NCBI RefSeq assembly: GCF_001427605.1 | Contig: NZ_LMGZ01000009.1 | Coordinates: 1-64,000, forward strand | Direction: 5' to 3' | DNA from: Devosia sp. Root635 | Lineage (GTDB): Bacteria; Pseudomonadota; Alphaproteobacteria; Rhizobiales; Devosiaceae | DNA: 64,000 nucleotides | In this document: positions 26,850 to 34,819 of the stretch, in pieces | Layout: each line of letters begins with the position of its first letter | How positions within the stretch are numbered: the stretch's first letter is position 1 | Translations under genes and position numbers: made by a program | Notes under the pieces: model-generated | Told to the model about the DNA's origin: nothing | What the model saw: only the letters and a program-made list of their open reading frames with translations | Databases searched by the model: none

Positions 26850-26865
26850 CTGAACTGCTGCTGAA
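26850..26865 (-). promoter_or_regulatory. direct repeat TTCAG-N6-TTCAG upstream of the SH3b-I36 gene
   Basis: The minus strand reads TTCAGCAGCAGTTCAG, followed by CCGCAAT. The SH3b gene at 4420 has the very similar GCGCAAT at the same place after its repeat. Confidence 0.6.
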
Positions 26866-26985
26866 CGGGGTGTTTAGCGGGGCAGGCGGAAGTGGCCGGG
26901 ATGGGGCGCGAAGATGAACGGGGGATAGAGCCCGTCGGTGGTGTCGTGCAATAGCGAGGCCACAGGCTGTGACGCAGCAGCGGGC

Positions 26986-27552
26986 TCAGTAGACCCGGAT
27001 CGAGGACAAAGCGCGGCGCAGGTATGGGTCGAGGGCGGGCTGGTCGGCGATGATGCGCTCGCAATAGCTCTGGAAGCCGCGGTCGCGGCAGGCGGCGGCG
27101 GAGGCGCCGTTGACCCTGACGGAGGAGAAACTGTTGTCGAGGCCCAGCAAAGCCAGGTCGTGAATGACGCGGCCGGAGCCGAAGCAGAATTCGGCGCCGG
27201 TGAAATTGGCGCCGGTATAGAAGCACATGCTGCCGCCGGACGGGTAATCGGGGTGGACGCCGCCGGGCCAGTCGGTGGAGGTGAGGCCGAAGACAATGAA
27301 CTGCTTGCCGGTCCAGCCGTGGCCGCCCGGACCATCCACGGCGCACCACAGGTCCTCGCAGCGCAGCACCTTGATCGGCAGGTCGGCAGCGATCTGGCCG
27401 GTGACGTCATAGGCGAGGCCGGGGCCGTTGCGCAGGGTCAGGGGATCGCTGCTCCAGGCATGCGTGCCGGACTCCGAGGCGGCGAAGGCGGAGGCCGTTG
27501 CCAGGATCATGATGCCGGCAAGGGCGGTCAGAAGGCGGCCGAAACGACGCAT
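26986..27552 (-). CDS. secreted SH3b protein with a crystallin/I36-like domain
   Basis: This 188-residue protein has a signal peptide (residues 1-25, MRRFGRLLTALAGIMILATASAFA). A diverged SH3b domain follows (LTLRNGPGLAYDVTGQIAAD, LWCAVDGPGGHGWTGKQFIVFG). The C-terminal crystallin-like domain has MCFYTGANFTGAEFCFGSG, LDNSFSSVRVNG and CRDRGFQSYCERII. It lies 116 nt downstream of the similar gene at 27669 with a hairpin between them, so it may be read through at lower level. No TTCAG repeat of its own is visible. The function is inferred to be envelope-related. Confidence 0.85.
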   Translation of the reverse strand: MRRFGRLLTALAGIMILATASAFAASESGTHAWSSDPLTLRNGPGLAYDVTGQIAADLPIKVLRCEDLWCAVDGPGGHGWTGKQFIVFGLTSTDWPGGVHPDYPSGGSMCFYTGANFTGAEFCFGSGRVIHDLALLGLDNSFSSVRVNGASAAACRDRGFQSYCERIIADQPALDPYLRRALSSIRVY

Positions 27553-27622
27553 GGCAGTACCTCGAGACGTGTCAACGGAGGGCACACTAGCGCGGCAGGG
27601 GACGGCCTCCAAGGGCAAAGCA

Positions 27623-27648
27623 AAGGGCGCGGCCGGAGCCACGCCCTT
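27623..27648 (-). terminator. hairpin between two SH3b-I36 genes
   Basis: The stem AAGGGCGTGGC/GCCGCGCCCTT (minus strand, 10 of 11 pairs) is followed by TTGCTTTGCCC. It could give partial termination between the paralogues. Confidence 0.65.
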
Positions 27649-27668
27649 GAGATGGTCAGGCGGCGCGA

Positions 27669-28328
27669 TCAGCGCACGCGAACCGAGACGATATAGTCGT
27701 CGAAATCGCCCAGCGAGGAGGCGCTGGTGGTGTAGGTGCGGCAGTTGCGATAGTTGCTCTCCGAGCAAACCTGGACCTGCAGGCCATCGTCGTTCTCGAC
27801 CGAGGAGATACGGTCGGCCCAATCGCCCAGATTGCGGATGCTATCGCCCGATTCGAGGCAGAAGCTGGTGCCGCGGAAGCGGGTGCGGTCGTAGAAGCAG
27901 ACTTCGCTAAAGACCGGCTCGGGCAGGGGCCGGACGACCGGCGGGCGCGGCTGGGGCTGATTGCCGACGCCGATGCTGATCTGCGGGCCGTTGGGGCCGC
28001 CGATGGTGAAGCCGAAGGAGAGGCCCGGCTGGCTCGGATTGACCGGCCGCCCGCCGGCGCTCAGGTAGCTGGCCGAAACCCAGCCGTCGGGGCCGGACTT
28101 GTTGATGTAGCACCAGGAACCCTGGCATTGCTGCACATCGACCTGGGTGCCGCGAGTCGCGACATCGACGACGCCGTAGCTGGTGCCGGGGCCGGAGCGC
28201 ACGTTGACATTGCCCGTGACGACGCCGGGGGCCGCATAGGCAGCCGGCAGGAACACGACGACGGCGGTGGCGGCAACGGCGACGCCGGTGGCGATGTTGA
28301 GCAACATCCTGCGGGTATGGCGGTTCAT
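27669..28328 (-). CDS. secreted SH3b protein with an I36/beta-gamma-crystallin-like domain
   Basis: This 219-residue protein starts at ATG 28328 after GAGGAGCGTTAGAC. A signal peptide of about 32 residues is followed by an SH3b domain (GNVNVRSGPGTSYGVVDV, GSWCYINKSGPDGWVSASYL) nearly identical in pattern to that at 4420. A Gly/Pro linker leads to a C-terminal domain with CFYDRTRFRGTSFCLESGD, WADRISSVENDDG and CSESNYRNCRTYT. It is the first gene of the SH3b-I36 pair. Its likely control site lies at 28518-28533. Confidence 0.87.
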   Translation of the reverse strand: MNRHTRRMLLNIATGVAVAATAVVVFLPAAYAAPGVVTGNVNVRSGPGTSYGVVDVATRGTQVDVQQCQGSWCYINKSGPDGWVSASYLSAGGRPVNPSQPGLSFGFTIGGPNGPQISIGVGNQPQPRPPVVRPLPEPVFSEVCFYDRTRFRGTSFCLESGDSIRNLGDWADRISSVENDDGLQVQVCSESNYRNCRTYTTSASSLGDFDDYIVSVRVR

Positions 28329-28517
28329 GTCTAACGCTCCTCATGTACTGGTCCAGCCGGTCCCGGGATGGGACGACGCTTTACGGCAGCCAGCCTTTGC
28401 TCAAGAAACGGGGAGACGAAGAAAAGAGTTCCGGCCCCCCGGAAATTGTCGAGTCATTGTCGTAACTTGGCGGTGCCTGGCGGCATCGCCCTTGTGAGCG
28501 GTTCTAGCGGGCCGCGC

Positions 28518-28533
28518 CTGAACGCTGGCTGAA
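28518..28533 (-). promoter_or_regulatory. direct repeat TTCAG-N6-TTCAG in the gap before the SH3b-I36 gene
   Basis: The minus strand reads TTCAGCCAGCGTTCAG about 190 nt upstream of the start at 28328, just beyond the thioesterase stop. This gap (28329-28542) contains no gene. Confidence 0.55.
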
Positions 28534-28542
28534 CGGAATCGT

Positions 28543-28938
28543 TCAGGTTGCCTGCGGCGGAATACGGCGCTTGGAGCCGTCTTCGTCAAGCGCGACATAG
28601 ATAAAGCGGCCATCGGTGACCTTGACGCGGTCGGCGATGCGGTTGCGGCGGGCCCAGGCTTCCATGGAAATGGTGATGGAGGTGGTGCCGACGCGCTCGA
28701 CATTGGCATAGACGCAGAGAATGTCGCCGACCTTGACCGGGGCGATGAAGGTCATCGCTTCGACCGCCACGGTGACGACGCGGCCGCCGCTGCGCTCGAC
28801 GGCGGCGATGGCACCGGCAATATCCATCTGGCTCATCACCCAGCCCCCGAAAATATCGCCGGCCGGATTGGTATCGGCGGGCATGGCCAGGGTGCGGATG
28901 GTCAGCGCGCCTTTGGGTTCGGTGGAATCCGACAGCAT
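28543..28938 (-). CDS. YciA-type acyl-CoA thioesterase
   Basis: The 131-residue hotdog-fold protein shows RTLAMPADTNPAGDIFGGWVMSQMDIAGAIAA, where N-P-x-G-D-I-F-G-G is the hallmark of YciA/BFIT-type acyl-CoA hydrolases and the Asp is catalytic. VEAMTFIAPVKVGDILCVYA follows. It hydrolyses acyl-CoA to free acid and CoA in the cytoplasm; chain preference is unknown. ATG 28938 is preceded by AAGGACTTGAAC. It follows tdk on the opposite side of a structured repeat (28960-29004) and ends near the SH3b promoter repeat. Confidence 0.92.
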   Translation of the reverse strand: MLSDSTEPKGALTIRTLAMPADTNPAGDIFGGWVMSQMDIAGAIAAVERSGGRVVTVAVEAMTFIAPVKVGDILCVYANVERVGTTSITISMEAWARRNRIADRVKVTDGRFIYVALDEDGSKRRIPPQAT

Positions 28939-28959
28939 GTTCAAGTCCTTTGTTGTGTC

Positions 28960-29004
28960 GCGTTTTCGAACCGCAAAACCGTGGCCACTATTGCTGAAAA
29001 CGCT
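28960..29004. repeat. structured intergenic repeat, copy 1
   Basis: A 45-bp element has complementary ends GCGTTTTC/GAAAACGC and a conserved core ACCGCAAAACCGT-GCCACT-TTGCTG. A second copy at 38441-38484 has changed one base pair on both sides (GCGTTTCC/GGAAACGC), which supports pairing of the ends. It abuts the tdk stop. Confidence 0.7.
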
Positions 29005-29598
29005 TTAGGGTCCTTTCACCGGCCAGCGGCCGACCGCTTCTTCCCAGTGCTTGCGGCACAGCGAGATATAGACGGATTTTTCGATCGATACCTGCTCGCC
29101 ATCGGTGAGCACGCGGCCATCGACGCTCTGGCGCACGACCATGGTGGCCTTGGCGCCGCATTCGCAGATGGTGCGGATTTCGCGCAGCTCGTCGGCAATG
29201 GCCAGCAGTTGCATGGAGCCGGGAAACAGCTTGCCCTGGAAATCGGTCCTCAGGCCGAAGCACATGACCGGGATCTTGAGCCGGTCGCTGACACGGGCGA
29301 GCTGCCAGACCTGGTCGGGGGTGAGGAACTGGGCCTCGTCGACAAAGACGCAATCGATCTTGCCGCTTTCGGTCTCCTCGCGGATGGCCTGGTAGAGATC
29401 GTCGTCGGCGCCATAGAGCGAGGCGGGCTCGGAAATGCCGATGCGCGAGGCGATGAGGCCGACGCCGTTCTCGACATAGAGCGAGGAGGTATAGAGCAGC
29501 GGCCGCATGCCGCGCTCGCGGTAATTGTAGGCAGCCTGCAGCAACAAGGTGGACTTGCCGGCATTCATTGCCGCATAGGAGAAATAGAGCTTGGCCAT
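29005..29598 (-). CDS. tdk: thymidine kinase
   Basis: Tdk phosphorylates thymidine to dTMP in nucleotide salvage. The 197-residue protein is a close match to type II enzymes: MAKLYFSYAAMNAGKSTLLLQAAYNY with the P-loop, VFVDEAQFL, MCFGLRTDFQGKLFPGS, the zinc ligands TICECG and CRKH, and the lasso/Tyr segment. ATG 29598 gives the family start. The open frame extends upstream to 29784, but that part crosses a strong terminator hairpin (29655-29683) and is not homologous. Confidence 0.96.
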   Translation of the reverse strand: MAKLYFSYAAMNAGKSTLLLQAAYNYRERGMRPLLYTSSLYVENGVGLIASRIGISEPASLYGADDDLYQAIREETESGKIDCVFVDEAQFLTPDQVWQLARVSDRLKIPVMCFGLRTDFQGKLFPGSMQLLAIADELREIRTICECGAKATMVVRQSVDGRVLTDGEQVSIEKSVYISLCRKHWEEAVGRWPVKGP

Positions 29599-29654
29599 GG
29601 TTCCGTTGTGCCGGAGCGTCCTGATCCACGCGAGCGGAAAACCGGGTGCTCCAC

Positions 29655-29683
29655 AAAAAAGAGGCCGCCCAACCGGGGCGGCC
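29655..29683 (-). terminator. intrinsic terminator or attenuator upstream of tdk
   Basis: An 8-bp stem GGCCGCCC/GGGCGGCC on the minus strand is followed by CCTCTTTTTTG. It lies 65 nt upstream of the tdk start codon, in the 325-bp gap 29599-29923. No gene precedes it on the minus strand, so it ends either the tdk leader or a short untranslated RNA. Confidence 0.7.
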
Positions 29684-29861
29684 AGAATGCCGACTGGATC
29701 GGCGGGAGAGCCGGGGTTGGCGGCCGCACTCTCCAAAAGCCGGGCGCGACGTTGGGGACGTGGGGCGCGGCGGGTCCGGGCCACATGGGGGATGGGCCGG
29801 GAACGCCTGAACGCTTAGCGAGTTTGTATGACGCGGAGGTGACGGGTCCGCCCAGATATCG

Positions 29862-29877
29862 TTCAGTTGCAGTTCAG
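29862..29877 (+). promoter_or_regulatory. direct repeat TTCAG-N6-TTCAG upstream of the DUF2147 gene
   Basis: The plus strand reads TTCAGTTGCAGTTCAG and ends 46 nt before ATG 29924. The period is 11 bp, as in the four other copies. Confidence 0.6.
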
Positions 29878-29923
29878 CTTGGCGGTGGCAGGCTGGTTAT
29901 CCACAGCGTGGAGTTTTGTTGCG

Positions 29924-30304
29924 ATGGGTAAATCTGTTTTCGTGCTTGGTGCATTGGCGCTGCTGGTCCAGCCGGCACTGGCCTCGCCGGTGGGCACATG
30001 GGAAATCGAAATGCGGGATTCTCGCTATTCGGTGGAGATGTGCGGCGACGGCACGCAATTGTGCGGCACGCTGATCTGGCTGGGCAATGGCGCCGACAAT
30101 GAGGAAAACCTGCCCTATCTCAATACATTGCTGATCGACCACGCGGCGCAGACCGGCCCCCAGGAGTGGAAGGGCGACCTGCATATCTATGGGCAGACGG
30201 CCGGCGGCACGATTACCCAGGTGAGCGAGGACGAGATCGTGCTCGAAGGCTGCGTGGTGTTTGTGGTGTGCAAGACGTACCGGATGTATCGGTATCAGGA
30301 GTAG
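29924..30304 (+). CDS. secreted DUF2147-family protein
   Basis: This 126-residue protein has a signal peptide MGKSVFVLGALALLVQPALA. The DUF2147 beta-barrel-like pattern follows: SPVGTWEIEMRDSRYSVEMCG, GTQLCGTLIWLG, WKGDLHIYGQTAGGTITQV and LEGCVVFVVCKTYRMYR. DUF2147 proteins are short periplasmic proteins of unknown function. ATG 29924 is chosen because it begins the signal peptide. The promoter has the shared TTCAG direct repeat, linking it to the SH3b genes. Confidence 0.87.
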   Translation: MGKSVFVLGALALLVQPALASPVGTWEIEMRDSRYSVEMCGDGTQLCGTLIWLGNGADNEENLPYLNTLLIDHAAQTGPQEWKGDLHIYGQTAGGTITQVSEDEIVLEGCVVFVVCKTYRMYRYQE

Positions 30305-30328
30305 GCAGGCCGCCCCGGCAACGCGATC

Positions 30329-30412
30329 GTCACCCTCGGGCTTGACCCCGAGGGTGTTCCACTTGCTGAGCGTTCGGTAAGTACAGAGCCTCGGGTCAGG
30401 CCCGAGGGTGAC
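30329..30412. repeat. composite TCAAG-loop hairpin repeat, full copy
   Basis: Two hairpins (CCCTCGGG-CTTGA... and CCTCGGG-TCAGG-CCCGAGG) face each other within outer ends GTCACCCTCGGG and CCCGAGGGTGAC. The element lies between the DUF2147 gene and a convergent EamA gene. A truncated copy is at 87-158. Confidence 0.75.
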
Positions 30413-30445
30413 GCGCGGTGGTTGGAGAGATGGCTGGGGACAGCC

Positions 30446-31351
30446 TCAGTTGGTGGTTCGCGCGACATGGGCCTGGCGCCTGGCCCAGAGTGGGGGCAGG
30501 GCCTCGACGGCGAGGATGGCGACGAAGATCAGCGCCGCGCCGGCATAGCCGATGGGGGGCAGGCGTTCGCCCAGCAACAGCGCTCCGCCGATGGCGGCGA
30601 ACAGGCTTTCGGCCGACAGGATGATGGCGGCATTGGCCGGCGGGACATATTGCTGGCCGATGGCCTGGAAGGTGAAGGCCACCGCAGTCGAGAGAATGCC
30701 GGCATAGGCGATCTCGATCCAGCCGGCGGAAATGCCGTCCCAGCTCGGGGTCTCGATGATGAAGGCCAGCGCCAGGGCCACCGTTCCCGCGACGAGGAAG
30801 CTGACGGCCGAGACGAAGATGGGCAGGCCGGTGGCCCGGGCGACATGGCCGAGCAGGATGACGTGCATGGCCCAGAATATGGCGCTGCTGACGATGAGGC
30901 CATCGCCCTGGCTGAAACTGTCGAGCCCGCCGCCATTGAGATAGTAGATGCCGATCAGGGCCAGCGGTACGCTGAAAAAGATGATGGGATGCGGGCGGCT
31001 GCGGAAGATAAGAAAGCCCAGCAGCGGCACGAAGAAGACATAGAGTCCGGTGAGGAAGCCGCCATTGGTGGCAGTGGTGGTGGCAAGGCCCGCCTGCTGC
31101 AGCCAGGAGCCGATGAAGAAGACCAGGCTCATCGCGGTGATGAAGGCCCAATGTATGCCGGTCAGCGGTGCGGTGCGGCGGCGGCGCTCCCACAAAGCCA
31201 GCGGCAGGACGAGCAGGCCGCCGAGCAGGTAGCGCACCCCGGCAAAGGTCAGCGGACCCATGGAATCCATGGCCGATTTCTGGGCGATGAAGGCGAAGCC
31301 CCAGAGCATGGTGCAGATCAGGAGCAGCAGGGCGGCGACGGGGCGGGACAT
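30446..31351 (-). CDS. DMT-superfamily transporter (EamA)
   Basis: The 301-residue inner-membrane protein has ten predicted helices in two EamA repeats: LLLICTMLWGFAFIAQKSAMDSMGPLTFAGVRYLLGG starts the first, and TAVAFTFQAIGQQYVPPANAAIILSAESLFAAIGGALLLGE sits in the second. Substrates of such carriers are amino acids, purines or other metabolites and cannot be deduced here. The gene stands alone between two repeat elements. Confidence 0.9.
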   Translation of the reverse strand: MSRPVAALLLLICTMLWGFAFIAQKSAMDSMGPLTFAGVRYLLGGLLVLPLALWERRRRTAPLTGIHWAFITAMSLVFFIGSWLQQAGLATTTATNGGFLTGLYVFFVPLLGFLIFRSRPHPIIFFSVPLALIGIYYLNGGGLDSFSQGDGLIVSSAIFWAMHVILLGHVARATGLPIFVSAVSFLVAGTVALALAFIIETPSWDGISAGWIEIAYAGILSTAVAFTFQAIGQQYVPPANAAIILSAESLFAAIGGALLLGERLPPIGYAGAALIFVAILAVEALPPLWARRQAHVARTTN

Positions 31352-31379
31352 GGGGGCTCGGTGGTTGTGGGCGAGATTT

Positions 31380-31599
31380 TTCAGTCGTCTCCCTCCCCCT
31401 TGTGGGGAGGGCTATCGCATATAGGCTGGCACGACCTCGCCACGTCCGCCGCGCGGCTCCTCCCCCTTGACGGGGAGGTTGGGAGGGGGTGGCGGTTGGC
31501 CCGGATATCGGGGCCAAACATCCCCCACCCTTGATCCAGCCATTCGGGCACAGCCCTCATGGCCTTGTTCACTCAAATCGCTCCACTGGAGCGATTTGA
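31380..31599. repeat. intergenic repeat fragments and a 12-bp hairpin
   Basis: The 328-bp gap 31352-31679 has no gene. It holds CTCCCTCCCCCTTGTGGGGAGGG-type arms resembling the element at 37045-37170. It also holds a perfect 12-bp stem at 31573-31584/31588-31599 (TCAAATCGCTCC arm, 3-nt loop), followed by further GGTCGCTCC and CCGAAACATTTTCGGT pieces. Confidence 0.6.
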
Positions 31600-31679
31600 C
31601 CCTTCGGGTCGCTCCAAGCCGAAACATTTTCGGTCGGCCAGTTTTATATAAGGGGAAGGCAGATATGGTGGGCGCGAAC

Positions 31680-32912
31680 CTAAGGTAGTTCTTCGTCCAG
31701 TGCGGCGATCAACTGATCGATCTCCTCGGGTGTCGTGTAGTGCACGAAGGACAGGCGCAGGACGCCGTGGCTGGGGGCGATGCCGACGGCTTCGAGCAGG
31801 CGATAGGCGTAGAAGTGGCCGCCGCCGGCCATGATGTTGTGGTTCGCCAGGCGCGCGGCGACGGTGGCGGCGGGCTCGGCGAGCCCGAGGGCGATGGTGG
31901 GCGCACGCAGGGCGGGGTCGTCGGGACCGATGATGCGGACGGAGTTCTTCTTGCGCAGATAGTCGAGCAGGGGCGTGGCCAGGGCGATTTCCTGGGCGCG
32001 CATGGCGGCGTGGGCGCGGCGGAAGGGGCTCGTGCCCTCGACATTGCTGCCGGCAATGGCGGCCACGGTTTCGAGATAATCGGCGATGCCGGAGGCGGCG
32101 GCGATCTGGGCGTGGTCGGGGCCGGCCGGGGTCAGACGGTAGCGCGGCTTGTCGTCGTTGAAGAAATGGCCCTGATTGGGCAGCGACATGGCCAGCTCCG
32201 GGCGTACGGCCATGACGCCCTGATGGGGGCCATAGACCTTGTAGGCGGAGAAAAAATAGATATCGGCGCCCAGCGCCGCGAGGTCAGGCAGGCCGTGGGG
32301 GGCGTAGCTGACGCCGTCGATGGCGGTGACGGCGCCGATGGATCTGGCGCGCGCGGCGATGTCGGCGACGGGGTTGATCTCGCCGGTGACATTGGAGCAA
32401 TGCGGCGCGGCGATCAGCTTGACCTTGCTGTCGAGCAGCTTGTCGAGGTCCGACAGGGAGAGGCGGCCGGTCAGGGGGTCGACTTGCCATTCGCGGATTT
32501 CGGCGCCCATTTTCGCCAACCTGCGCCAGGCGCCGGTATTGGCCTCGTGATCCTGATTGGTGACGATGACGGCGTCGCCCGGCTTGAGCCAGAAGGCAAA
32601 GGCATTGCCCAGCACATAGGTATTGGCCGAGGAGGAGGGGCCGAAATGGATCCAGTCGGCGGTGACGTTGAGGGCCTGGGCGAGGCGCTCGAAGCTCAAA
32701 TCCATCGCGGCGCCGGCCGCCTGGGAGGCCGGATAGTGGCCATAGGGCTGGAGCTTGGTCGCGCGATAATAGTGGTCGAGCTTGGCCAGTACGGCGCGCG
32801 AAGTATAGGAGCCGCCGGCATTTTCGAAGAAGGCCTGGCCCTTGAGGGACGGCTCGGCAAAGGCGGGGAATTCGGCGCGGATACGGGCGGGATCGAGGGG
32901 CAGGGCGGTCAT
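31680..32912 (-). CDS. aminotransferase class V / cysteine-desulfurase-like PLP enzyme
   Basis: This 410-residue PLP enzyme has the class V layout: ENAGGSYTSRAVLAKLDHYY, FGPSSSANTYVLGNAFA, VIVTNQDHEANTGAWRRLA (the His that stacks on PLP), LIAAPHCSNVTGEINPV, TAIDGVSYAPHGLPDLAALGAD and FFSAYKVYGPHQG with the Schiff-base Lys. The C-terminal domain has AGGGHFYAYRLLEAVG and LRLSFVHYTTPEEIDQLIAAL. The usual desulfurase Cys loop is not obvious, so a selenocysteine-lyase/isopenicillin-epimerase-like member is as likely as a true cysteine desulfurase. It stands alone. Confidence 0.88.
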   Translation of the reverse strand: MTALPLDPARIRAEFPAFAEPSLKGQAFFENAGGSYTSRAVLAKLDHYYRATKLQPYGHYPASQAAGAAMDLSFERLAQALNVTADWIHFGPSSSANTYVLGNAFAFWLKPGDAVIVTNQDHEANTGAWRRLAKMGAEIREWQVDPLTGRLSLSDLDKLLDSKVKLIAAPHCSNVTGEINPVADIAARARSIGAVTAIDGVSYAPHGLPDLAALGADIYFFSAYKVYGPHQGVMAVRPELAMSLPNQGHFFNDDKPRYRLTPAGPDHAQIAAASGIADYLETVAAIAGSNVEGTSPFRRAHAAMRAQEIALATPLLDYLRKKNSVRIIGPDDPALRAPTIALGLAEPAATVAARLANHNIMAGGGHFYAYRLLEAVGIAPSHGVLRLSFVHYTTPEEIDQLIAALDEELP

Positions 32913-32962
32913 GGTCTATCCAGTCGAATGGTCTCCGATTGGTAGTGGATGGCCGGGAAAAA

Positions 32963-32994
32963 GCAAACCCCGGCGGTTGAGCGCCGGGGTTTGC
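32963..32994 (-). terminator. intrinsic terminator of the Spy-like gene
   Basis: A perfect 13-bp stem (GCAAACCCCGGCG arm, 6-nt loop) is followed by TTTTTCCC on the minus strand. It lies 6 nt beyond the stop at 33000. Confidence 0.9.
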
Positions 32995-32999
32995 GGTGG

Positions 33000-33656
33000 T
33001 TAGCCGTTGGCCGGCGGGGCGCCACCGGGCGCCGGAGCGCCGGGGCCGCCCTGCTGGTTGCCCTGATGACGCGAGCCGCCCTTGCCGAAGCCGCCCGGCA
33101 TGTCGCCGCGATCGGGGCGCTGCGGGGTCAACTGGGCCTGCTGCTCGGCGGTGAGGCTGTCGAAGAAGGCGGTGGCTGCCGGCTGCACGGCTTCGAGCGC
33201 GGCAAGATGGGCGGTTTCGAAGGCGATGCGGTTTTCCAGCATGTCGGAGAAGGCAGGAGGCTCTGCCGCCTGACCCTCGGCCGGCGCGGCGGGGCGCAGA
33301 CCCTCGGTGGCGGTGGAGAAGGCTTGGGCGGCGGCCAGCGCGTCGGTTTTGAGCGTATCGAACAGCGCCTGCTGCTCGGCGGTCATCTCGATGGCGTGGC
33401 TGAGGCGGACGAGGGCGATTTCGACGGCTTCGGTGCCGTCGCCCTTGCCGAGAAAATCAATGAGGCCACCGCGGGCGGCACCCTCGCGACCGTCCTGGCG
33501 GAAGTGAATGCCGGGACCGTCGTGGCGGAAGGCCTGTTCCCCTTTCTGTTCCTGGGCAGGGGCGGCAGCATCCTGCGCATAGGTGGGGGCAATGGCGGAA
33601 AGGCCGATAGTGGCCGTCATCAGCGCCACAATGGCGGTCGTCGTGATCGTCTTCAT
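33000..33656 (-). CDS. Spy/CpxP-like periplasmic LTxxQ protein
   Basis: The 218-residue protein has a signal peptide (MKTITTTAIVALMTATIGLSAIAPTYAQ). It carries two LTxxQ-type motifs (MTAEQQALFDTLKTDALAAA and LTAEQQAQLTP), which are the mark of Spy/CpxP-like envelope chaperones and metal-stress proteins. The central helices are Ala/Glu-rich, and the C-terminal tail is Gly/Pro/Gln-rich and likely disordered. AAGGA sits 7 nt before ATG 33656. It is monocistronic with a strong terminator. A role in envelope stress is inferred from the family. Confidence 0.85.
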   Translation of the reverse strand: MKTITTTAIVALMTATIGLSAIAPTYAQDAAAPAQEQKGEQAFRHDGPGIHFRQDGREGAARGGLIDFLGKGDGTEAVEIALVRLSHAIEMTAEQQALFDTLKTDALAAAQAFSTATEGLRPAAPAEGQAAEPPAFSDMLENRIAFETAHLAALEAVQPAATAFFDSLTAEQQAQLTPQRPDRGDMPGGFGKGGSRHQGNQQGGPGAPAPGGAPPANG

Positions 33657-33777
33657 GGAGGGGTCCTTTGCATGGGAGCCGGTTGATCCGGCATGAATGA
33701 CCCTAGAGAGTGTCGCCTGTTCACGACCTTGCGAGCGGATGAAGACTTGGTCAGGTTGGTAAGGACAGGAGGTCGAT

Positions 33778-34164
33778 TTGATCGAGATCGTGACGGACCC
33801 GTTCCCGGCCGACGACGCAATGCACCGGCTGTGGCGCGCGGCATGGGGCGATGACGGGCATGACAGTTTCCGGCCGCTGCTGGAGCGGAGCCTGGCGCAT
33901 ATGGGCGCTTATGACGGCGCCACGCTGGTCGGTTTCGTCAATGTCGCCTGGGATGGCGGCGTGCATGCCTTTATCCTCGATACCTGCGTCGATCCGGCGT
34001 TTCGGCGGCGGGGCATTGCCTCGCGGCTGGTGGAGCGGGCGGCGGCGGTGGCGCGGCAGCGCGGGGCGCAGTGGCTGCATGTGGATTTCGAGCCGCATCT
34101 GGAGGGTTTTTACCGGCAATGCGGGTTTGGGCCGACGGCGGCGGGGCTGATGCGGTTGGTGTAG
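33778..34164 (+). CDS. GNAT-family N-acetyltransferase
   Basis: This 128-residue GNAT protein has the acetyl-CoA-binding motif A LDTCVDPAFRRRGIASRLVERAAAVARQRGAQWLHVDFEPHLEGFYRQCGF, including the R-R-x-G-I-A loop and the typical FYRQCGF end. The start is TTG 33778, eight bases after CAGGAGG; no ATG fits. The substrate is unknown. It is convergent with the LysE-type exporter, 1 nt apart. Confidence 0.88.
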   Translation: MIEIVTDPFPADDAMHRLWRAAWGDDGHDSFRPLLERSLAHMGAYDGATLVGFVNVAWDGGVHAFILDTCVDPAFRRRGIASRLVERAAAVARQRGAQWLHVDFEPHLEGFYRQCGFGPTAAGLMRLV

Positions 34165-34165
34165 G

Positions 34166-34801
34166 CTAGGGGCGCAAATCCCGGATGCCCGAAATGAGCA
34201 GGGTGAGGCCCAGAGCACCGAAAGCGGTGCCGAAGGCGGCTTCGATCCAGCGCCAGAAGCGGGCATAGCCGCGGCTGGCGAGGCCGGTGGAGAACATGAC
34301 GCCGTAACAGCCGTAGATCAGCGCCGACGAGAGGGCCACGGCCGGGCCGAACAGCAGGACCTGGCCGGGATTGAGCCCGGTGCCGAAAAGGAACGTGGCC
34401 AAAGCCAGCCACATCAGCAGGGCCTTGGGATTGGTCAGAACCACGAAGAGGCCACGGCGCCAGGCGGCAAGGTCCGAAAGAGGGCGGGTTTCGGCGCGCA
34501 ACGCGGAATCGGTGCCGCGCAGCACGGCGCGCAGGCCGCGAAAGCCCATATAGCAGAGATAGGCGCCGCCGATGAATTTGAGCGCGGTGAGCAGGGCGGG
34601 AACGGCAGCGAAGACCGCGCCGAGCCCGAGCGCGGCCATGGCCGCCCAGACCAGGGTGCCCGAGGCAATGCCGGCGACAACCAGCAGGGCGGCGCGGCGG
34701 CCATTGCCCAGGGCGACGCCAATGACGGCGAACATGTTGGGGCCGGGCGAGGCCTGGGCCGCGGCGACGCCGAGAAAGACGAGAAGAAAACTCTGCAGCA
34801 T
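34166..34801 (-). CDS. LysE/RhtB-family exporter
   Basis: The 211-residue protein has six predicted membrane helices and the family signature near the start, AAAQASPGPNMFAVIGVALGNGRRAA. It continues with ALKFIGGAYLCYMGFRGLRA and the mid-protein FVVLTNPKALLMWLAL. Such proteins export amino acids (Lys, Thr, homoserine lactones). It starts 18 nt after the CBS gene stop and is probably cotranscribed with it. Confidence 0.92.
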   Translation of the reverse strand: MLQSFLLVFLGVAAAQASPGPNMFAVIGVALGNGRRAALLVVAGIASGTLVWAAMAALGLGAVFAAVPALLTALKFIGGAYLCYMGFRGLRAVLRGTDSALRAETRPLSDLAAWRRGLFVVLTNPKALLMWLALATFLFGTGLNPGQVLLFGPAVALSSALIYGCYGVMFSTGLASRGYARFWRWIEAAFGTAFGALGLTLLISGIRDLRP

Positions 34802-34819
34802 CGGAACGGCCCGCGCGGA

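Noticed and set aside
29599..29784. N-terminal extension of the tdk frame
   Set aside because: The extension crosses a terminator hairpin and is Arg/Pro-rich; the family start MAKLYFSYAAMNAGKS lies at 29598.
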